From assembly GCA_964036275.1 (NCBI GenBank), contig CAXIWQ010000277.1, positions 1 through 64,000 of the forward strand: DNA of 64,000 nt, written 5' to 3'. The stretch's first letter is position 1. Every line of letters starts with the position of its first letter. The translations under genes and the position numbers were made by a program. The DNA is from Litoditis marina. Lineage: Eukaryota; Nematoda; Chromadorea; Rhabditida; Rhabditidae. The notes beneath the pieces were generated by a model. It did not search any database. It saw only the letters and a program-made list of their open reading frames with translations, and was not told where the DNA came from. Positions 24,201-36,890 of the stretch are shown piece by piece.

Positions 24201-27200
24201 TTGAATGTCCCGTGTTTATGTCTGTGTACTGTGTTGTTCAGCCTCCCACCGTCGTCGCCAACTCCCAAGCGCATGAGTCTGTGCTTTTCGTGGGCTCCGT
24301 GCCGCCGCCAGTCATCGTGCTCGGCGACTCTGAAGACGAGGCGCTGCCGCAGTCCCACTCGAACGTGGACGTGGTGGTGATTCCGCCGACGACGGAACCG
24401 CCGATGCTGCCGGAAAATCCCACCGAACCGGAGGCTCCATCTCCCGACGTAGCCGCCACGCGGCCCGAAGATGAGGTATGCTTTGCTCAAACTTGTGGTA
24501 GTCGTGATAGTGCTTTTGTATGTAGTAGATTAGGCGTCCTCCGGGGCTTTTTTGTTTTCTGCATTGCGATCCCATGCACCTGTTGTTGTTGTTGTTCTTC
24601 ACCGTGCACCGTTTTTATTCGTGTACACCCTGTCGTAACCTACCGATGAAGAGGGAACCTGAAATCCCAAGTTTACATCTTACATGGTATGTAACCGTCG
24701 TCTTGTGATGTGACATTTTTCTAGCCCGTCCTACCCGATGCCGCCGTTACCGAAGAAGCTCGTTACGAGGCGGAACCAGCAGCAGAACCAGTGGTTGCGA
24801 CGCTGCCAGAACCTACCGGAGCCGCAGATGACTCTGTCATGTTTGTCGGCGAGGTGCCGGCTCCCAACGATTCTGTCGTATTTGTCGGTGAATCGGGTCC
24901 TGATGCCGACACCATGCCTATGGCTGTCCCATCTGCTCCTGCCACTGACACGACTGCGCCTTTTGAGGACCTGGCCGGTTCTGCCCCGGACCGCACCGAT
25001 TTTACGCCTGCCGCCGAAGCGGACGATTCCGTGCAGGTGATTGAAGAAGTTCCACCGCCGGTGGCACCGGAAGCTACTGAGCCAGTTGCTGTGGAGTTTA
25101 AGGTGGGTTGGGTGCACCTGCATGTGGTAGTTTTCTTAGTTATAGTAGTAGTAGTAGTTAGTAGTAGTAGTAGTAGTAGTAGTTAGTTGCATGCGTTTTG
25201 GTAGTTTTCGGATTGTTTCGACGTTGTTTGTGGACATTTGGCACCGATTTAGTTCCACGCACCGTGTATTTATATTTTCGAAAGAATAGCTTTGATAAGA
25301 ATACCGTTTTATTAGTAAAACTGGGTGAAATTAAAACGATCCCGATCAACTGTATCGAAACGGAATTAATTGAATCAATACTCTAATGCATCGTTGTTCA
25401 TACGCTACGTTATGTTGTTAACGGTTAAAGTGTTGTCATTTTGATCTACACTGAACTACATTTGGCCGTGTTTGCTACAATTTTGCAAAAACCACGCGGT
25501 TATTTGGGCGGAGCCTACATTTGGCTGTGACCACCATGTTTCCGTTGCAGGAGCCACACGTGCCGCAGCCAGTGGGCGATTCTGGACTTCTCGACGACAT
25601 TAAGGTACCGGCTCGTCTGCGGAAAATCAGCATGGACACTGACGATTTGGACTTCAACGCACCGACTGAGCAGGTGGGCAGTTGGTTTCAATCGATATGT
25701 ATGGCAGTCGAGCTTTACTGATTATTCACACCTACGTGTCGGAAGTTTTAGCTACGCTCTCAAATGCTCACCAATTAATATTAATAATATAAAGTTCATT
25801 CGCGTAGGATCATTGTAGGAGAGCACAGAAAATACCTAATAATAGTACACGAATGACCTATGACGAATACGAATTCCTACGGATTGCCGCTTAAAGACGC
25901 AATCATCTTACAAAGGAGCACCAAATTCTCTTCTCGACACTGTTTTTGTCGTGAAGCTGATCGCGTTCAACGTGATAGACCGTATAAGCTGTATGGAGAA
26001 TGTTTATCCGTTCCAATATCATATTCCATGTATAATAGAATCTTCCAGGCGCCAATCTTCACCGAAGACGCTGCCCCTTCACACCAGGCGGAGTCGACCG
26101 TCCTGACGTCAGCTGGCCAATTTCAAGAGGAGGTCTTGCGCAAGGTCCGGTTGTAATCGATTAATTTATAGCTACTGGCATCGCATGATCATTTTTGTCA
26201 CTTTTATTAAATCTGATTCCGAAGTTACCGTACATAAACAATACTCGTTTTCGACGTTTTTTATCACCCAGGGTTGTAATTGAGACTCGCACGGTCGTTC
26301 TAAAAGCCATCGATATCTGATCTAGATAGCGATAGCGTGGGTGACCAAACTGGTGCGTTCACGTGGCGTCAAGTGGGAATCGAACTTTGGTTGTGTGGAG
26401 TGACAACCGATCGCAAACCACTTTACCAATTTTTATTTATTGTAAATGTTCCAGTTGTCCGAACAGATGTTCGCCGACGCCGCCACTCCATTCACATCGG
26501 ATCTCGCTTCGTCCATCAGTCACAAGGATGAGGAGCCCACCAACGAGCACAGCATGGGTCAGCAGTCTGGAGTCAACAGCCAGGTTCGTTATTGATTGAT
26601 TATTGATTTTCAGGGTTATAATGATCACACATTTTTAACCTTTCTGTATCCTCATTCGAGAGAATTTGTCCGCTTTTGATGTAAAACATTCAGTTGCCAA
26701 TGATTTATTTCACCAATAATAGTCACAGTGTTCTGAAGGATACGAAGAAAGAGAATACAAGGGTGCCCAATTTGTAAAATGGGATATCGTTTGGGTCCAG
26801 TAAAATGGGGAAAAATGGGTCCAGGTAACCGGAACCCGTATTTGGTCCCAAGAACTCGGTTGAAAAGGTTGTTAGCTTATTCTAAAATTATCTTTTCTAG
26901 ATTTCCACCTCGGTGGAACAGCTGATTGACACCCTTTCCGATGTCACCGGCCCTGTTCAGGAGGCTGCTGGTCACGAGGCCGCCACCACTGAGAAGGTAT
27001 GCATTCTTGGGTTTTCCATTCTTTTGTGGATCCAAAATGCTAAAAGCTGTAATAATAGAAGTGGTGAGAACTGGTTTCACGTTTCACCCTTTTCAAGTTA
27101 CGCTTATTACGTTCGAAATGCTGGATGCTGGATACAGGGAATGCGAGAATTATCCTCATTTACAACGACTACAGTTTGGGCTGCGCTTGTTAACGAAAAA

Positions 27201-29147
27201 CGAAAACCGTCTCGGAAGAAAGTATACACCGGGGGGATCAGAGTTTTAATCTTCTGTTACACAAATTGTCTTTCAACCATTCCGACAACATTTCAACGAA
27301 TTCAAACCATTCCGTGCATGGTTTGAACAGTAAGTAAGCTGTTATTATTAGCATTCTTATTTCAAACAGTCCCTTGTTCTCCTTTCAGCACCACACGATG
27401 CAGGCCCGTTCCAGCCTGGTCTCGAAGCAGAATGGGGGCGAAGGCACGGAGGAACGCCATATGGAATACGAACAGGTAGTTGCTTAGTTCATTTCATTTC
27501 AGAGATTTTTGGACCAATTCCAGTTTTGAGTTTGAAAAAGGGACTCAAAAGTTCCCAGTTCGACTCAAAAACTCGATTAACAACCCTAGTTTGAGTTTTG
27601 CTAACCTATTCTACTCCGAAACTGATATCATACAGCAGCTAACTTGTTCAAGCGATTCGGAAAACTTGCTCCTATTTTGCCAGTTTTGGGGCAATTCGGC
27701 CATTTGCATTGTGAAATTATAAAATTTGACGTATTTCAAGTGGAAAACGTTACTTTTCAAAGAATAGTCACCTTTTATGTTTATTGATTGGTCATGTATT
27801 TGTGCTATACCATTTCTCAGACGGACCCCGCCATCGATACTGTTCTCGACGCTGTGGCGACCGATTCGGAGGAGCGGGATCGCGACCTCGACAACGGCTT
27901 GCAGCCAACTGTGCACAAGGAAAATGAAAAGGTACGGGTTCAGAGGTCACGCTCTTCACGGGAAATTCCAGGCAGATTCCACGTGAAAATGACGTGGAAT
28001 TTGTGTGGTTTTCCGTTAGGGTTTACGGGTACTAAATTCGTATGGAACTGGCTATCGGAATGGTGTATAACAACAAAGAAATGTGATAAAGATGATTAAT
28101 AATTTGAAGAAGTGTAATAAATTGATACTGACTAGTTAGTGTGAACAAATTGAGCAAACACTGCATTACCTAAATGGATCGATTTCACACCATCGGTTAC
28201 CTTGTTCTTCTGGTACTTTTTACTTTTGGTTGGACTCGGTTACTTTTGGTTGGACTCGGTTGAATTTCATTTTGATTGTTCTTCAGGAGGGAGGCGAGTG
28301 GAAAGAGTCGAAGCCATTTGTGTCCAGCAATGGACCGATGATGATGACCATCACAAGAAATGGAGGTTGGTTAATTGTTACTCATTTACTAAGTAATATG
28401 AAGAAACTCTAGTTCTCATGTACACCCTTAGAATGACTATTCTTCATAACGTAACCCGTTTATTGATTGACATTTTTTAAATACTGCAAGTTTTGTTAGT
28501 TTACATCGAAATTCCCTCGAAACATGACTATTTTGTCCGGTTAGCATGGAAGTATTGTAGTCCTGTACTCATTCCTGTGTTTGGTCTAGCTAAAATAAAC
28601 ATTTAGAAAAAGCAAAAATGCATTATTTAGAATATATATAAAAAAAATGTATTTAAAAACATGTATAAAAACATGCCGTGTTTCTCAGGCAAAGCTCGTC
28701 TAACCCGCGAACGCTACTTTGAGCTCGTGACGGTGCCGCACAAGAATGGAAAGTGCACGTTGGAGTCGCTGGAGGAGGCCACCGACTTCTTCGAGGGAGT
28801 TCGGTCAGTTGGGACACTTGTCACGTTTTAACACGCCCACGTGAGATTCACGTGATATGAGACACGTGATCCGCTTTATGGCGTTCACAATCACATGACG
28901 TTCTAATGGTATCAGTTGTGGACTTGTGGAAATAGTATGCAAATGCTAGAAGCAAGCGTGGTGCACGTGTACGCAGTCGTGTTTAATATTTGATATATTT
29001 TATTTATTTCAATACAATAATATATTATATTTATTTAAGGTCTTCCATCTACGTGGTTGCCAGCGACGATCTGCCCATGTTTGTGCTTGAGGGATGTCTG
29101 GTCGGAAAGAAGGCCTGGAAGTCGGCCGGTACGGTTTTCTCTCTCTC

Positions 29148-29207
<60 letters not shown>

Positions 29208-29902
29208 TTTCATTCTTCTTCCCTCTTAGTTTCCCCTCGTTTCTATTGCGTATAAAGTCGCCATTCTAGCCATACGCCAGCAAGGCTGACCAAATAGTCA
29301 TTAAAGACACTGGCTTCTTTGTCGTATTTTTAGAGAACATTTGACAGTTCTTAGTTGCGAAATTTTACGAATTTCAATGAAAAACGGGCCACTTTTTGAA
29401 AAATAGTCACACTTGGCTGGTACATGATTCAAGCAGTACCAAGTTTGGTGAAACACTTCAAGCACTCGTTTCTCTGAAACGTTACGTAGCCGCTGGTTAC
29501 GTAGCCTGATTTCACCGTTACGTAGCCGTTCACCGTTACGTAGTCACGCGATTTCAAACATGGTCACCCACCACACTGACCACCGGGCTGGCTTTGGACA
29601 GAAAGTTCTCCTACCTATCATCATAGCGCATTGTTTCCAAAGTGGTTAACTCTGGGAGTGGTTGATCAAGGCTGTCACCAGCTTTTTTTTTAAATATCCA
29701 ACTTTATTTTCTTTCAGCCGACATGCCTTGTGCGCTGATCCCCACGCTGCCCCAACCGAATCTGCAGTCGTTCGCCGCGACGCACGCAACGGAATTGGCG
29801 AACGCGCAGCTGTCGCTCCGGCCCGCCATCAGCAACTCGGTCATGACCATCAACACGGACGAGGGACCCGAAGACTACGACCTGGCCAAGGTCACTTTGT
29901 AA
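18226..29902 (+). CDS. maph-1: MAP1/Futsch-family microtubule-associated protein (MAPH-1-like), 23 exons
   Basis: Exons: 18226-18277, 19287-19372, 19651-19716, 20081-20248, 20627-20737, 20862-20946, 21314-21412, 21769-21953, 22433-22523, 22787-22910, 23232-23418, 24242-24475, 24725-25102, 25551-25673, 26049-26144, 26455-26583, 26901-26996, 27389-27475, 27821-27931, 28287-28365, 28689-28803, 29040-29128 and 29718-29902; TAA ends it. All phases agree and give 991 residues. Residues 1-189 match the MAP1 N-terminal metallo-hydrolase-like region (FHIDGGDEDLKFVRHVRK, then LVVVWYSAKLADPIKRILY). Residues 223-418 are basic and rich in Ala, Pro, Ser and Thr, as in a microtubule-binding linker. Residues 419-622 are acidic and Pro-rich with repeated (D/E)SVxFVG units. 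Residues 863-991 match the MAP1 light-chain end (ERYFELVTVPHKNGKC, VRSSIYVVASDD, LEGCLVGKKAW, ALIPTL). Family members bind and stabilise microtubules. The exon 15 donor (26144 versus 26132) is the least certain boundary. Confidence 0.92.
18315..18456 (-). repeat. MITE family 1, copy c (inverted), in MAP1 intron 1
   Basis: It starts TACCAGCAAAGTGTGACTTT and ends AATCTGACTATTAGGCTGGC, the reverse of the other copies. Interior AACCCATTTTT and CAACAAAAACTG correspond to AAAAACGG and CAGTTTTT in the plus copies. It lies 38 bp after exon 1. Confidence 0.7.
18498..18577 (+). repeat. TGTAGTTTGATC foldback repeat, diverged, in MAP1 intron 1
   Basis: GGTTGATATGTCATACACTGC at the left, then CACTCAAAACGGAGCGAGATC and ATACTACAAACACA at the right, the usual order of the family. 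Confidence 0.5.
23590..24190. repeat. GGTTAC / TCGGTTCG simple-sequence tract in MAP1 intron 11
   Basis: The stretch is rich in GGTTAC words (23590-23670) and then in CCGAAC/GTTCGG words (23935-24190) without a fixed period. Non-coding. Similar GGTTACC-rich patches occur elsewhere in the window. Confidence 0.5.
25143..25187 (+). repeat. (AGT)n microsatellite in MAP1 intron 13
   Basis: About fourteen AGT triplets with two interruptions (GTTAGT), beginning 40 bp after the exon 13 donor. Confidence 0.95.
28218..28262 (+). repeat. Tandem duplication of about 21 bp in MAP1 intron 19
   Basis: TTTTGGTTGGACTCGGTTAC occurs twice in tandem, immediately upstream of the exon 20 acceptor region. Confidence 0.8.
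29137..29212 (+). repeat. (CT)n microsatellite in MAP1 intron 22
   Basis: A nearly pure TC/CT dinucleotide tract starting just after the exon 22 donor at 29129. It is pyrimidine-rich on the sense strand and could mimic a polypyrimidine tract, but no AG acceptor in phase follows it. Confidence 0.95.
29272..29423 (+). repeat. MITE family 1, copy d, in MAP1 intron 22
   Basis: It starts ATACGCCAGCAAGGCTGACC and ends AATAGTCACACTTGGCTGG. Interior blocks GACAGTTCTTAGTTGCGAAA and GAAAAACGGGCC match the family. TA lies next to both ends, so a TA target site is possible. Confidence 0.75.
29487..29549 (+). repeat. GTTACGTAGCC tandem-like repeat
   Basis: Four spaced copies of GTTACGTAG(C/T)C within about 60 bp in the last intron of the MAP1-family gene. 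The ACGT core is palindromic. No known role. Confidence 0.8.
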
Positions 29903-30380
29903 ATGATATTTGACCTTTGGTTCCTTCAACTATTGAGCTCTGTGTCTTTGCCTAGTTGTAGTCAGGCCAACGTGTAGCCCGAACCCTGTTGTTTGTAGGT
30001 TGTAGGCTTTTGTGGCCGTTTGGTAGCGGTACCACCGTTTGTGAACCAAGATGATGAAGATGTTTGATTTGGAGGTTTTGCTAGAAAACTTGGTTCACAT
30101 TTGGTTACCGTTTACCATTTTACCCCATTTGCAGCTACTGCTCAGTGTAATTCTTTGTAATATTTGTTGTAAGTTTTACGATCACTGTAGCTTGTAGTCT
30201 GTACCCATAATATTTTATTAATAGAGCGCATGTTTTATGTAAATTTTACTTTTACCCGTTTTATGCTCGCACTGTAAGATTGAGTTTTATCCACCCTTAT
30301 ACATTATAACCACTCCTGTATAATGTTTTTCGTATATAGCGTTTGGTATACGAGCTTGTTAGTGCTGGTTTCTTACTATA
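29903..30380 (+). other. 3' UTR / downstream region of the MAP1-family gene
   Basis: No second gene is visible. I found no canonical AATAAA in the first 400 bp after the stop; AT-rich variants occur near 30207-30225 (AATATTTTATTAATA). The stretch ends at the mobile element starting at 30381. Confidence 0.4.
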
Positions 30381-30725
30381 GTGAGTTCCAGCGAACTCAC
30401 GTTAACAGATTTCAATAAGAAGTCGGAATTAACAATCATTCATGTAGACCGGGGAAATGAAACACAGGATAAAATATAAACAAGTATTGAAGGAAAGGGT
30501 GTCGAGCTGCCGTCCCTTAGCTCGATTCGTCCAGAAGTCCTCTGGAGATCCTCTGTGGGGGAGGCGCCTATAAGCCTATAACATATGCGTCACTGGTATC
30601 TCGAGAACAACAATATATCCCATTGATTGACTAAATCCCATGATTGGAAATATAACCTACGACACTATACAAGACTGTAACTAATGATGAAACGAGTTAA
30701 CTAGAGTATGTATGAACTCATGATA

Positions 30726-32192
30726 TAAGGAGCTGCAAACTAAAATATTGGCCAAACCGAGCAGAACACGATATTTTGTATGAATTTGGGCCGTTTTCGC
30801 ATTTTCCGCATTTTCACGCCCGATTATGAATGTATTTGATAAACAAGATGATACTAGACATCATCCATTTTATTGAAAAAAATGAAGACCAATTATAATA
30901 CAAATGCATTCAGTTGATGGAATATTGACGCAGCAAAAGAATAGCCCGATTTCGGATAATCCAAAATCGGTCAAAAAAGAGGACATGTGAACTGGACCAA
31001 TCAAAATCTGGTACGGTCCGAAGTTGGATGATCCAAAATTGGGCGTTTTGGTTGATCTGAGAAAGGCGCCCTTTTCGGTCATTACTTGCAAACTAATTTC
31101 TTAACAATTTACCTATTTACGTTAATTCGTTCTTACGAACAGTTACGTACAATTCTTCTTCTGAATGGGCATAATTCTAAATGTACTTACACTTTGTATG
31201 TTGAAAAATGGTGAATTCAATTAGTTTCTTAATTTTAGTTAAACTATAATTTAGTATATAAAATATGTATATGTTCTGTTTCGAATACATACGATATAAA
31301 TTTGATTCTAATTACCTTTTGTTCTACCCGTTTTTGAGTCTGCATGTTTGTAAGTTGCCATGGGCGGCGTATTTCTTAACGTGTTAACGCGGTCGTCTGG
31401 GCACCCTCCCGCACTCGCACACTGTCTCATAATTATTCCCCCTCGCCACCCTCCCGCACTCGCACACTGTCTCATGATGATTCCCCCTCGCCGTCTTCGC
31501 GTCTCTCGTTTTAGCCCCGCCCACTTCTAGTCTGGGCAGACCGTTTTCAGACAGTTGGGCTCCGATTCCTTGATAGAGAGATTCACGTATTGGGCAAAAG
31601 CTCGTATTGTTACGCAAGTGGATAGAAATCTGATTACTTTACTATATCATAAGTTTTATCATGATGAGAAATCTATCAACCGTAAAAGAAGAATAGTGAA
31701 TAATGAATACCAGTGTAATTAGCAAACACACTCGTAAACAACACAATCGTAAACAACATACTCGTACAATCAACAGTTCAACGAACATTCGTAACCAAGT
31801 TGATTATTTTTTATTAGCTTTCTTGAAAATTAGTCATTCAACCTTTTAACTGGGTTTTGGTCCATTTCTGGATAATCCAGGATTGGACCTCATCTTGTGC
31901 CTGTTTTTGGATCATCCAAATTTGGACACGAACAAGGACCCAATCTGGATTATCCAAATGTAGTCATTCATCCAATTTCATTGGTCGTGGCGTTTTTGAA
32001 TCAGCATAGTGATTTTCATGTTTATTTGGGCTAGTTGGAAAAAACGAATATTTTCCAGGTCCGTTTTCACTCTTGCTTTATAGTTTAAAGACAATTCGGG
32101 CAATCGCCATTTCGGCACTTTTGAGAGGCCCAAAAACGACGTTTTATCGTGTTTTGCTTGATTTCGCCAATTTTTTAGTTTTCAGCGTCTTA
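30726..32192. mobile_element. Nested insertion 1 (1.47 kb, TA target duplication)
   Basis: The ends are inverted over about 55 bp: TAAGGAGCTGCAAACTAAAA against TAAGACGCTGAAAACTAAAA, then AACACGAT. TA is duplicated at 30724-30725 and 32193-32194, and the copy at 47.6 kb keeps the empty TA site. Palindromic TTGGATNATCCAA-type words lie inside each end (30951, 31024; 31868, 31905, 31943), as subterminal transposase sites often do. An imperfect tandem duplication of about 52 bp (CACCCTCCCGCACTCGCACA) occurs at 31400-31495. No transposase ORF. Confidence 0.8.
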
Positions 32193-32237
32193 TATATTAT
32201 GTATTTACGAGATGTGCAACGAGTTAAATAATAACTA

Positions 32238-35200
32238 CTAAGGCACCGAATTGAACGGTCCGGGAACTAAAATTTGAACCGTCCGCGCACCGTGCGCGAA
32301 CCGTCCCAGCACCCCTTTATTCGTGGTTCCCGGACGGTCCGAAATCGAGTTTTGGTTCCCGGACGGTCCAAAACGAATGGCGCGAACGTCGCAAATTCAA
32401 ATCACAGATATATTCAGATCATGGAATTTTACTAAATATTGATTATTTATTATATTTTTCACTCAAAATAACTGAATTTTTTTATTTTGAAAACCAGAAA
32501 ATATAGTTAATATATATTTATTCGTTCAAGTAACAATCATGACAACTGTCGTTCTACTCGCTCGTTCTTCGTTTGCTTCTTGTCCAATTTGATATGTGAG
32601 CCAAATTCATCTGAAAACAGAACTATATAGGACATTAGTAATATTATAAAATGCGCCAGTTGTACATGTAACCGGTTTTTTATTGTTGAACGAACCGTCC
32701 AACCAAATAGCAGGGTTATAATAAGAATTCGGCCATAAAATGTTATACCTTTTATCTAGGCTAACATCTGATTTTCCGAGTTGCTTGTAATGTGAAACCT
32801 TCTCATTCCACTAGAAGATTCCAGGTTAAAGATTAATATTTATGTGGGCCAAACGCCATGTTTCGACTATTGAATACGGAAGTGTTTTATATCTCCCACA
32901 ACTTTTTTCCTTCCTCTTTTTGTATAAATTTGTATACCCTGAAAAAGCACTGACATTTCGATGATACGATTTTTCAGGGTAGTTTCAGCGAGAATTGGGA
33001 TTTTTTGTTTTGGCTTTTGGCAGGAAGAAAAAGCATCTTAGCTTTCTTTTCAAAATTGTGCCATTTTCATAGAAACTTCGGTTTTCTTCGTATGCAATCG
33101 CAATTTTATCAGTTCTTTCGAAGGGAACGAAAATAAATCCCCCTTTGTCAGTGATCGAACAGGAAAACAATCTAAAATTTCATTTTTCCCACTGTACTGA
33201 GGAGGAATTTGCTCTTCACCTAAATTAGCTTTATTTACAAGATCTATTGTTATCGGTCTATCACAAGCTAACGTCGATTATGGTCAAATTAAAGACATGT
33301 TAGGATCAACTTGGATAAGTTTGTGAGATGATGTGAGAGATGATTAGGAACGCGCAGAAAAAGGAAAAGTACTTCAGATATTGAAGTAAAGGGAGAGTAA
33401 AGTCAGAGTTGTTTCAAGCTTTTCAAGTTTTGGCTGCTCGAAAATCGTGAGTGAATTTTCGAAATTGCATAAAATATGTGGAATGTTGAAAATCGTGTGA
33501 AGACGAGACAGAGGACGAACAAAATTTTATAGTATATTTCTACAGGCTGCTAATACTTGTTTTTTTTTGAGATAGCTATTTGACCCAATATGTAGTTGTT
33601 TAGAATTACGCAATAAAGTCTCCAAAGTCCTAACAGATGACTACTTCAGAGTTGGGCCGCGGACCGCATTTTTTGGGAGAACGTAGTTTTGTTCCACAGC
33701 GGCAGATACATAAAAAATGAGACTAGTTCCACAAGTTCCCTGCAGTCCGCTAAACGATAATTCTTATTTTTTATAAGCGGGGCGTTTCGAACGTAACCGA
33801 TAGAGGAGAGGCTTGGATAACACTTTCCCGCAGAGTAGTAATTAGTAATTAAAAGTATGACGCATGCCTGATTGAGAAAGGTTGTTTTCCGGCGTTAGAA
33901 AAAAATATGTAAATTAACACTCTGTGCTCGACATTGCACATAAACTTCAGCTTTTCCGCACGCGGCCTTAGAGTTACACCGAATTTTAATATAAATTTTC
34001 GTGCCGGGACCCAAACTTGAATATTTCTTTAATTTGTTTCCTATTCTCTCAAAAAGTCGTCTACACCAGCCAGAATAATTTGAACCAAAAAGCGAGTGCA
34101 CATATTCGTTTCACCGAATTGGGAAAATGTTCATGTCCTGACCCAAATATCAGCAATTATTTTAATTTTGCCATTATTCCCCACAATATGATATAAACTG
34201 ATCAGGAATACTTTAATCACTAATTTATTTGCCAGAATGTTCAACTGAAATGAAGGTGTCTTTGGAACCACATACTTCAGGAGAACAGAAGTTATCAATC
34301 CAAATATCGACAGTTCTCTAAAGTTTGTAGTTTGTTTCCACAATATCACGTGATATTTTTAATCGTTTTGCCGGAAATGAAGGTGCCCTTCAAACAGGGA
34401 TGAACTACTTAGAAGTGCCATTTTCCAATCTCACTTGAAAGTAAAATCGTACTGTCGCTCGTCGGAGCTTTGGTACAGCACAGCTCTCACATGTGCCTAG
34501 GATCTTCATGTAACTGCCAAAAAATATAGACGATCATTGGGAAAGTTCTGATGCGACTACATAACAGATTTTTAATCCATTTTGTTGGTACTCCTGGCGT
34601 GCTTTGGTATAGGTCTTTTCGAAATAAAGTGCGAACTTTATATTTTCCTAAATTCGGAACGAGCTGATTTGTTTGAATAATTTCGGTCGGTAAAGCATTC
34701 CATTCGGTCCGGAAATAGTCAGTTCACGTTTTCGCTCGAACAGAATTGGTATGGCAAAATTAGGCTGTTGGAAGAGTAAAATAACACTGTTTTGTGTGAA
34801 ACGCTCCAGTCAACTAAGTTCAAAATTCCATCCAACGGGCAAATAAATTCGACCGCTATTGCATTGGACATGTAATAGGTAACGGTTGAAAAACAGTCAG
34901 ATTAATGGGGCTCAATACATGGTGTTTGTAAAAATATGTAACATGCATGGTTATATAAAACCTGCAAACGCAAAATTGTTTCGATCATTTGTAGATGTGA
35001 TAGTAACGGTGGGCTTTAATCATTCGGAGATGCTACGGCAGAAAGTATCATTTATTATTCAACGTGAAAATCTATGTGTTCAGCGAATCAGACTTACAAC
35101 AACAAACCCTAGTTCGGTTCAACCTAGTAATTGATGTGATTTCTTGCAAAACGTTTTACGTAAGCCACTAACGGGTTCAGACCGCAGATATATGACAGAC

Positions 35201-36890
35201 TAGGATATGGTAACAATTTGTCTTGAAATCTCACTATCACCCATGGATATATTCTGGTTGTTGAGACACTAAATTAGAAAAATACGATCACGCATAAAAA
35301 GGAAGCTGATATGCCTATCATAATTATGGGTGTCTGAACCGAATCTAACAGGAGCAGACTTTCTACGTGTTTTGGCTTACCATGCCTATCGCTGCAAAAA
35401 ATTCGCGTTATAGGAGAAATTCCCATGTCCTAATTAAAATCATTCCGTGTAGACGACTATTTGAGAGAAATGGAAAAAAAAACTAAAGTAATAATCAAAT
35501 TTGGGTCCCGGCACGAAAATTTCCATTAAAATTCGGTGTAACTCTAAGGCCGCGTCTTTTACGCGGATAGAAAGTTGACATATTTTCAATTCCTAATTGT
35601 CAGCGTCTATAAACTCGAAAATAACTTTCCTCGAAACATCAAGAAAATCACCCCGCCTCCAGGAAATGTTTTTTGGAACCGATTTTCGAAAATACGAGAA
35701 GCTTCTCGGTAATTTTTCCGAATTTTGGAAATAGCAGAGATAATTGGTAAAGTATTAGATATATTTCTGAGAAAAAGTTCGAGCAAGAACACAACATTCT
35801 AAAGAGCCCACGAAATTTTATGATTTATCCCCGATATTTCTCTGGACAAAAACACCAGAGAAAATTATTTCCTGAACATTTTACAGAACTTTTGAAGGCC
35901 TAAAATATGTATAAAAACTTTGGAAACGTACAATTCGTAGAGTTAATACTCACCTTCAAACACATGGGAATAGAATAGCCTTTGGGAGAGCTAGCTGGTC
36001 CGTCCCACTTCAGTTTCAGTTGCCGCCTTCGCCTCAAAGATAAAGCATATAATCCTCCCTTTCAAGATATAGTCATGAAATTCAGATAGTGAAAGGGCTT
36101 TTGCGAGCCAACATTCAGAGAAATCACCTCGCGGGACTCGGTTGCCCGGGGATAGTTTTTGATCCCCGAACCAACATAAACATATCTTCGCGGTGATTTC
36201 CCGCAAATACAAGGAATTTGAGAGATATTGGTAAATATGAGATGTACCTCCGAGAACTTTAAGGTAATTCGATATTCCAGAACGGAAACAAACACTTTTT
36301 CCGCAAAGTTTCCTAGAGATTTCCAGGAACTTTCTCGAATTCAGCCAATTTTCCCTAAATAAAAACTACCCCAGAAATATCCTAGGTATATCTCTCTAAC
36401 TCCCATTCCCAGGAAAACTGTGAAAATGTCTGAAAAACTTCGGGAAAACAGTTTCCTGACTTTTTCGGAAGGTTAGCGCATCATATGCTCGACATGGTGC
36501 TATGCATGAGCTATCTTTCTTAACTACTAGTCGTTTCGTTCTTAGGCAAAGGTAATAGAAATAGAAACAATAAATGTGTGAAAACTAAGCTCAAAAAAGT
36601 CAAAGTTGAACTAACGGTAAACTATTTACTCTACATGCTAACCTTAACACAAATTCTATAATGGAATGTTATTAATTAAAAATAAATGTAGAATGAAGAG
36701 CGACCGTTCGCAACAAAAGTGTTGTTTACTGGGCCGATGGGGCGCATCGTGTCGTTTGGCGCCAAAAACATGGTTCCCGGACGGTCCAAACGGCTCTGGC
36801 GATTTGGGACGGTCCGCGCACCATTCGTTTGGTTCCCGGACGGTTCAAATTTGGATTTTTGTTCCCGGACCGAACATCCCAGTGCCTGAG
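32238..36890. mobile_element. Nested insertion 2 (4.65 kb, CGGTCC-rich ends)
   Basis: The ends are inverted: CTAAGGCAC at the left and GTGCCTGAG at the right. Both carry several copies of TTCCCGGACGGTCC or its complement (32260-32395 and 36770-36870). The copy at 47.68 kb lacks it exactly here, which defines the junctions to about one base. No clear target duplication. No ORF is recognised; an 82-codon frame at 34886-35134 has no known relative. A further inverted pair lies within it (33950-34066 and 35449-35560). Confidence 0.75.
33950..35560. repeat. Inner inverted-repeat element within nested insertion 2
   Basis: The segment CGCGGCCTTAGAGTTACACC...CGTGCCGGGACCCAAA...GTCGTCTACAC at the left recurs inverted at 35449-35560 with about 10% change. 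This gives arms of about 120 bp and a 1.4-kb interior with no recognised gene. It is probably a third level of nesting. Confidence 0.65.

Noticed and set aside
24725..25123. Opposite-strand ORFs over the MAP1 exons
   Set aside because: Shadows of GC-rich Pro/Ala/Ser codons in the real exons.
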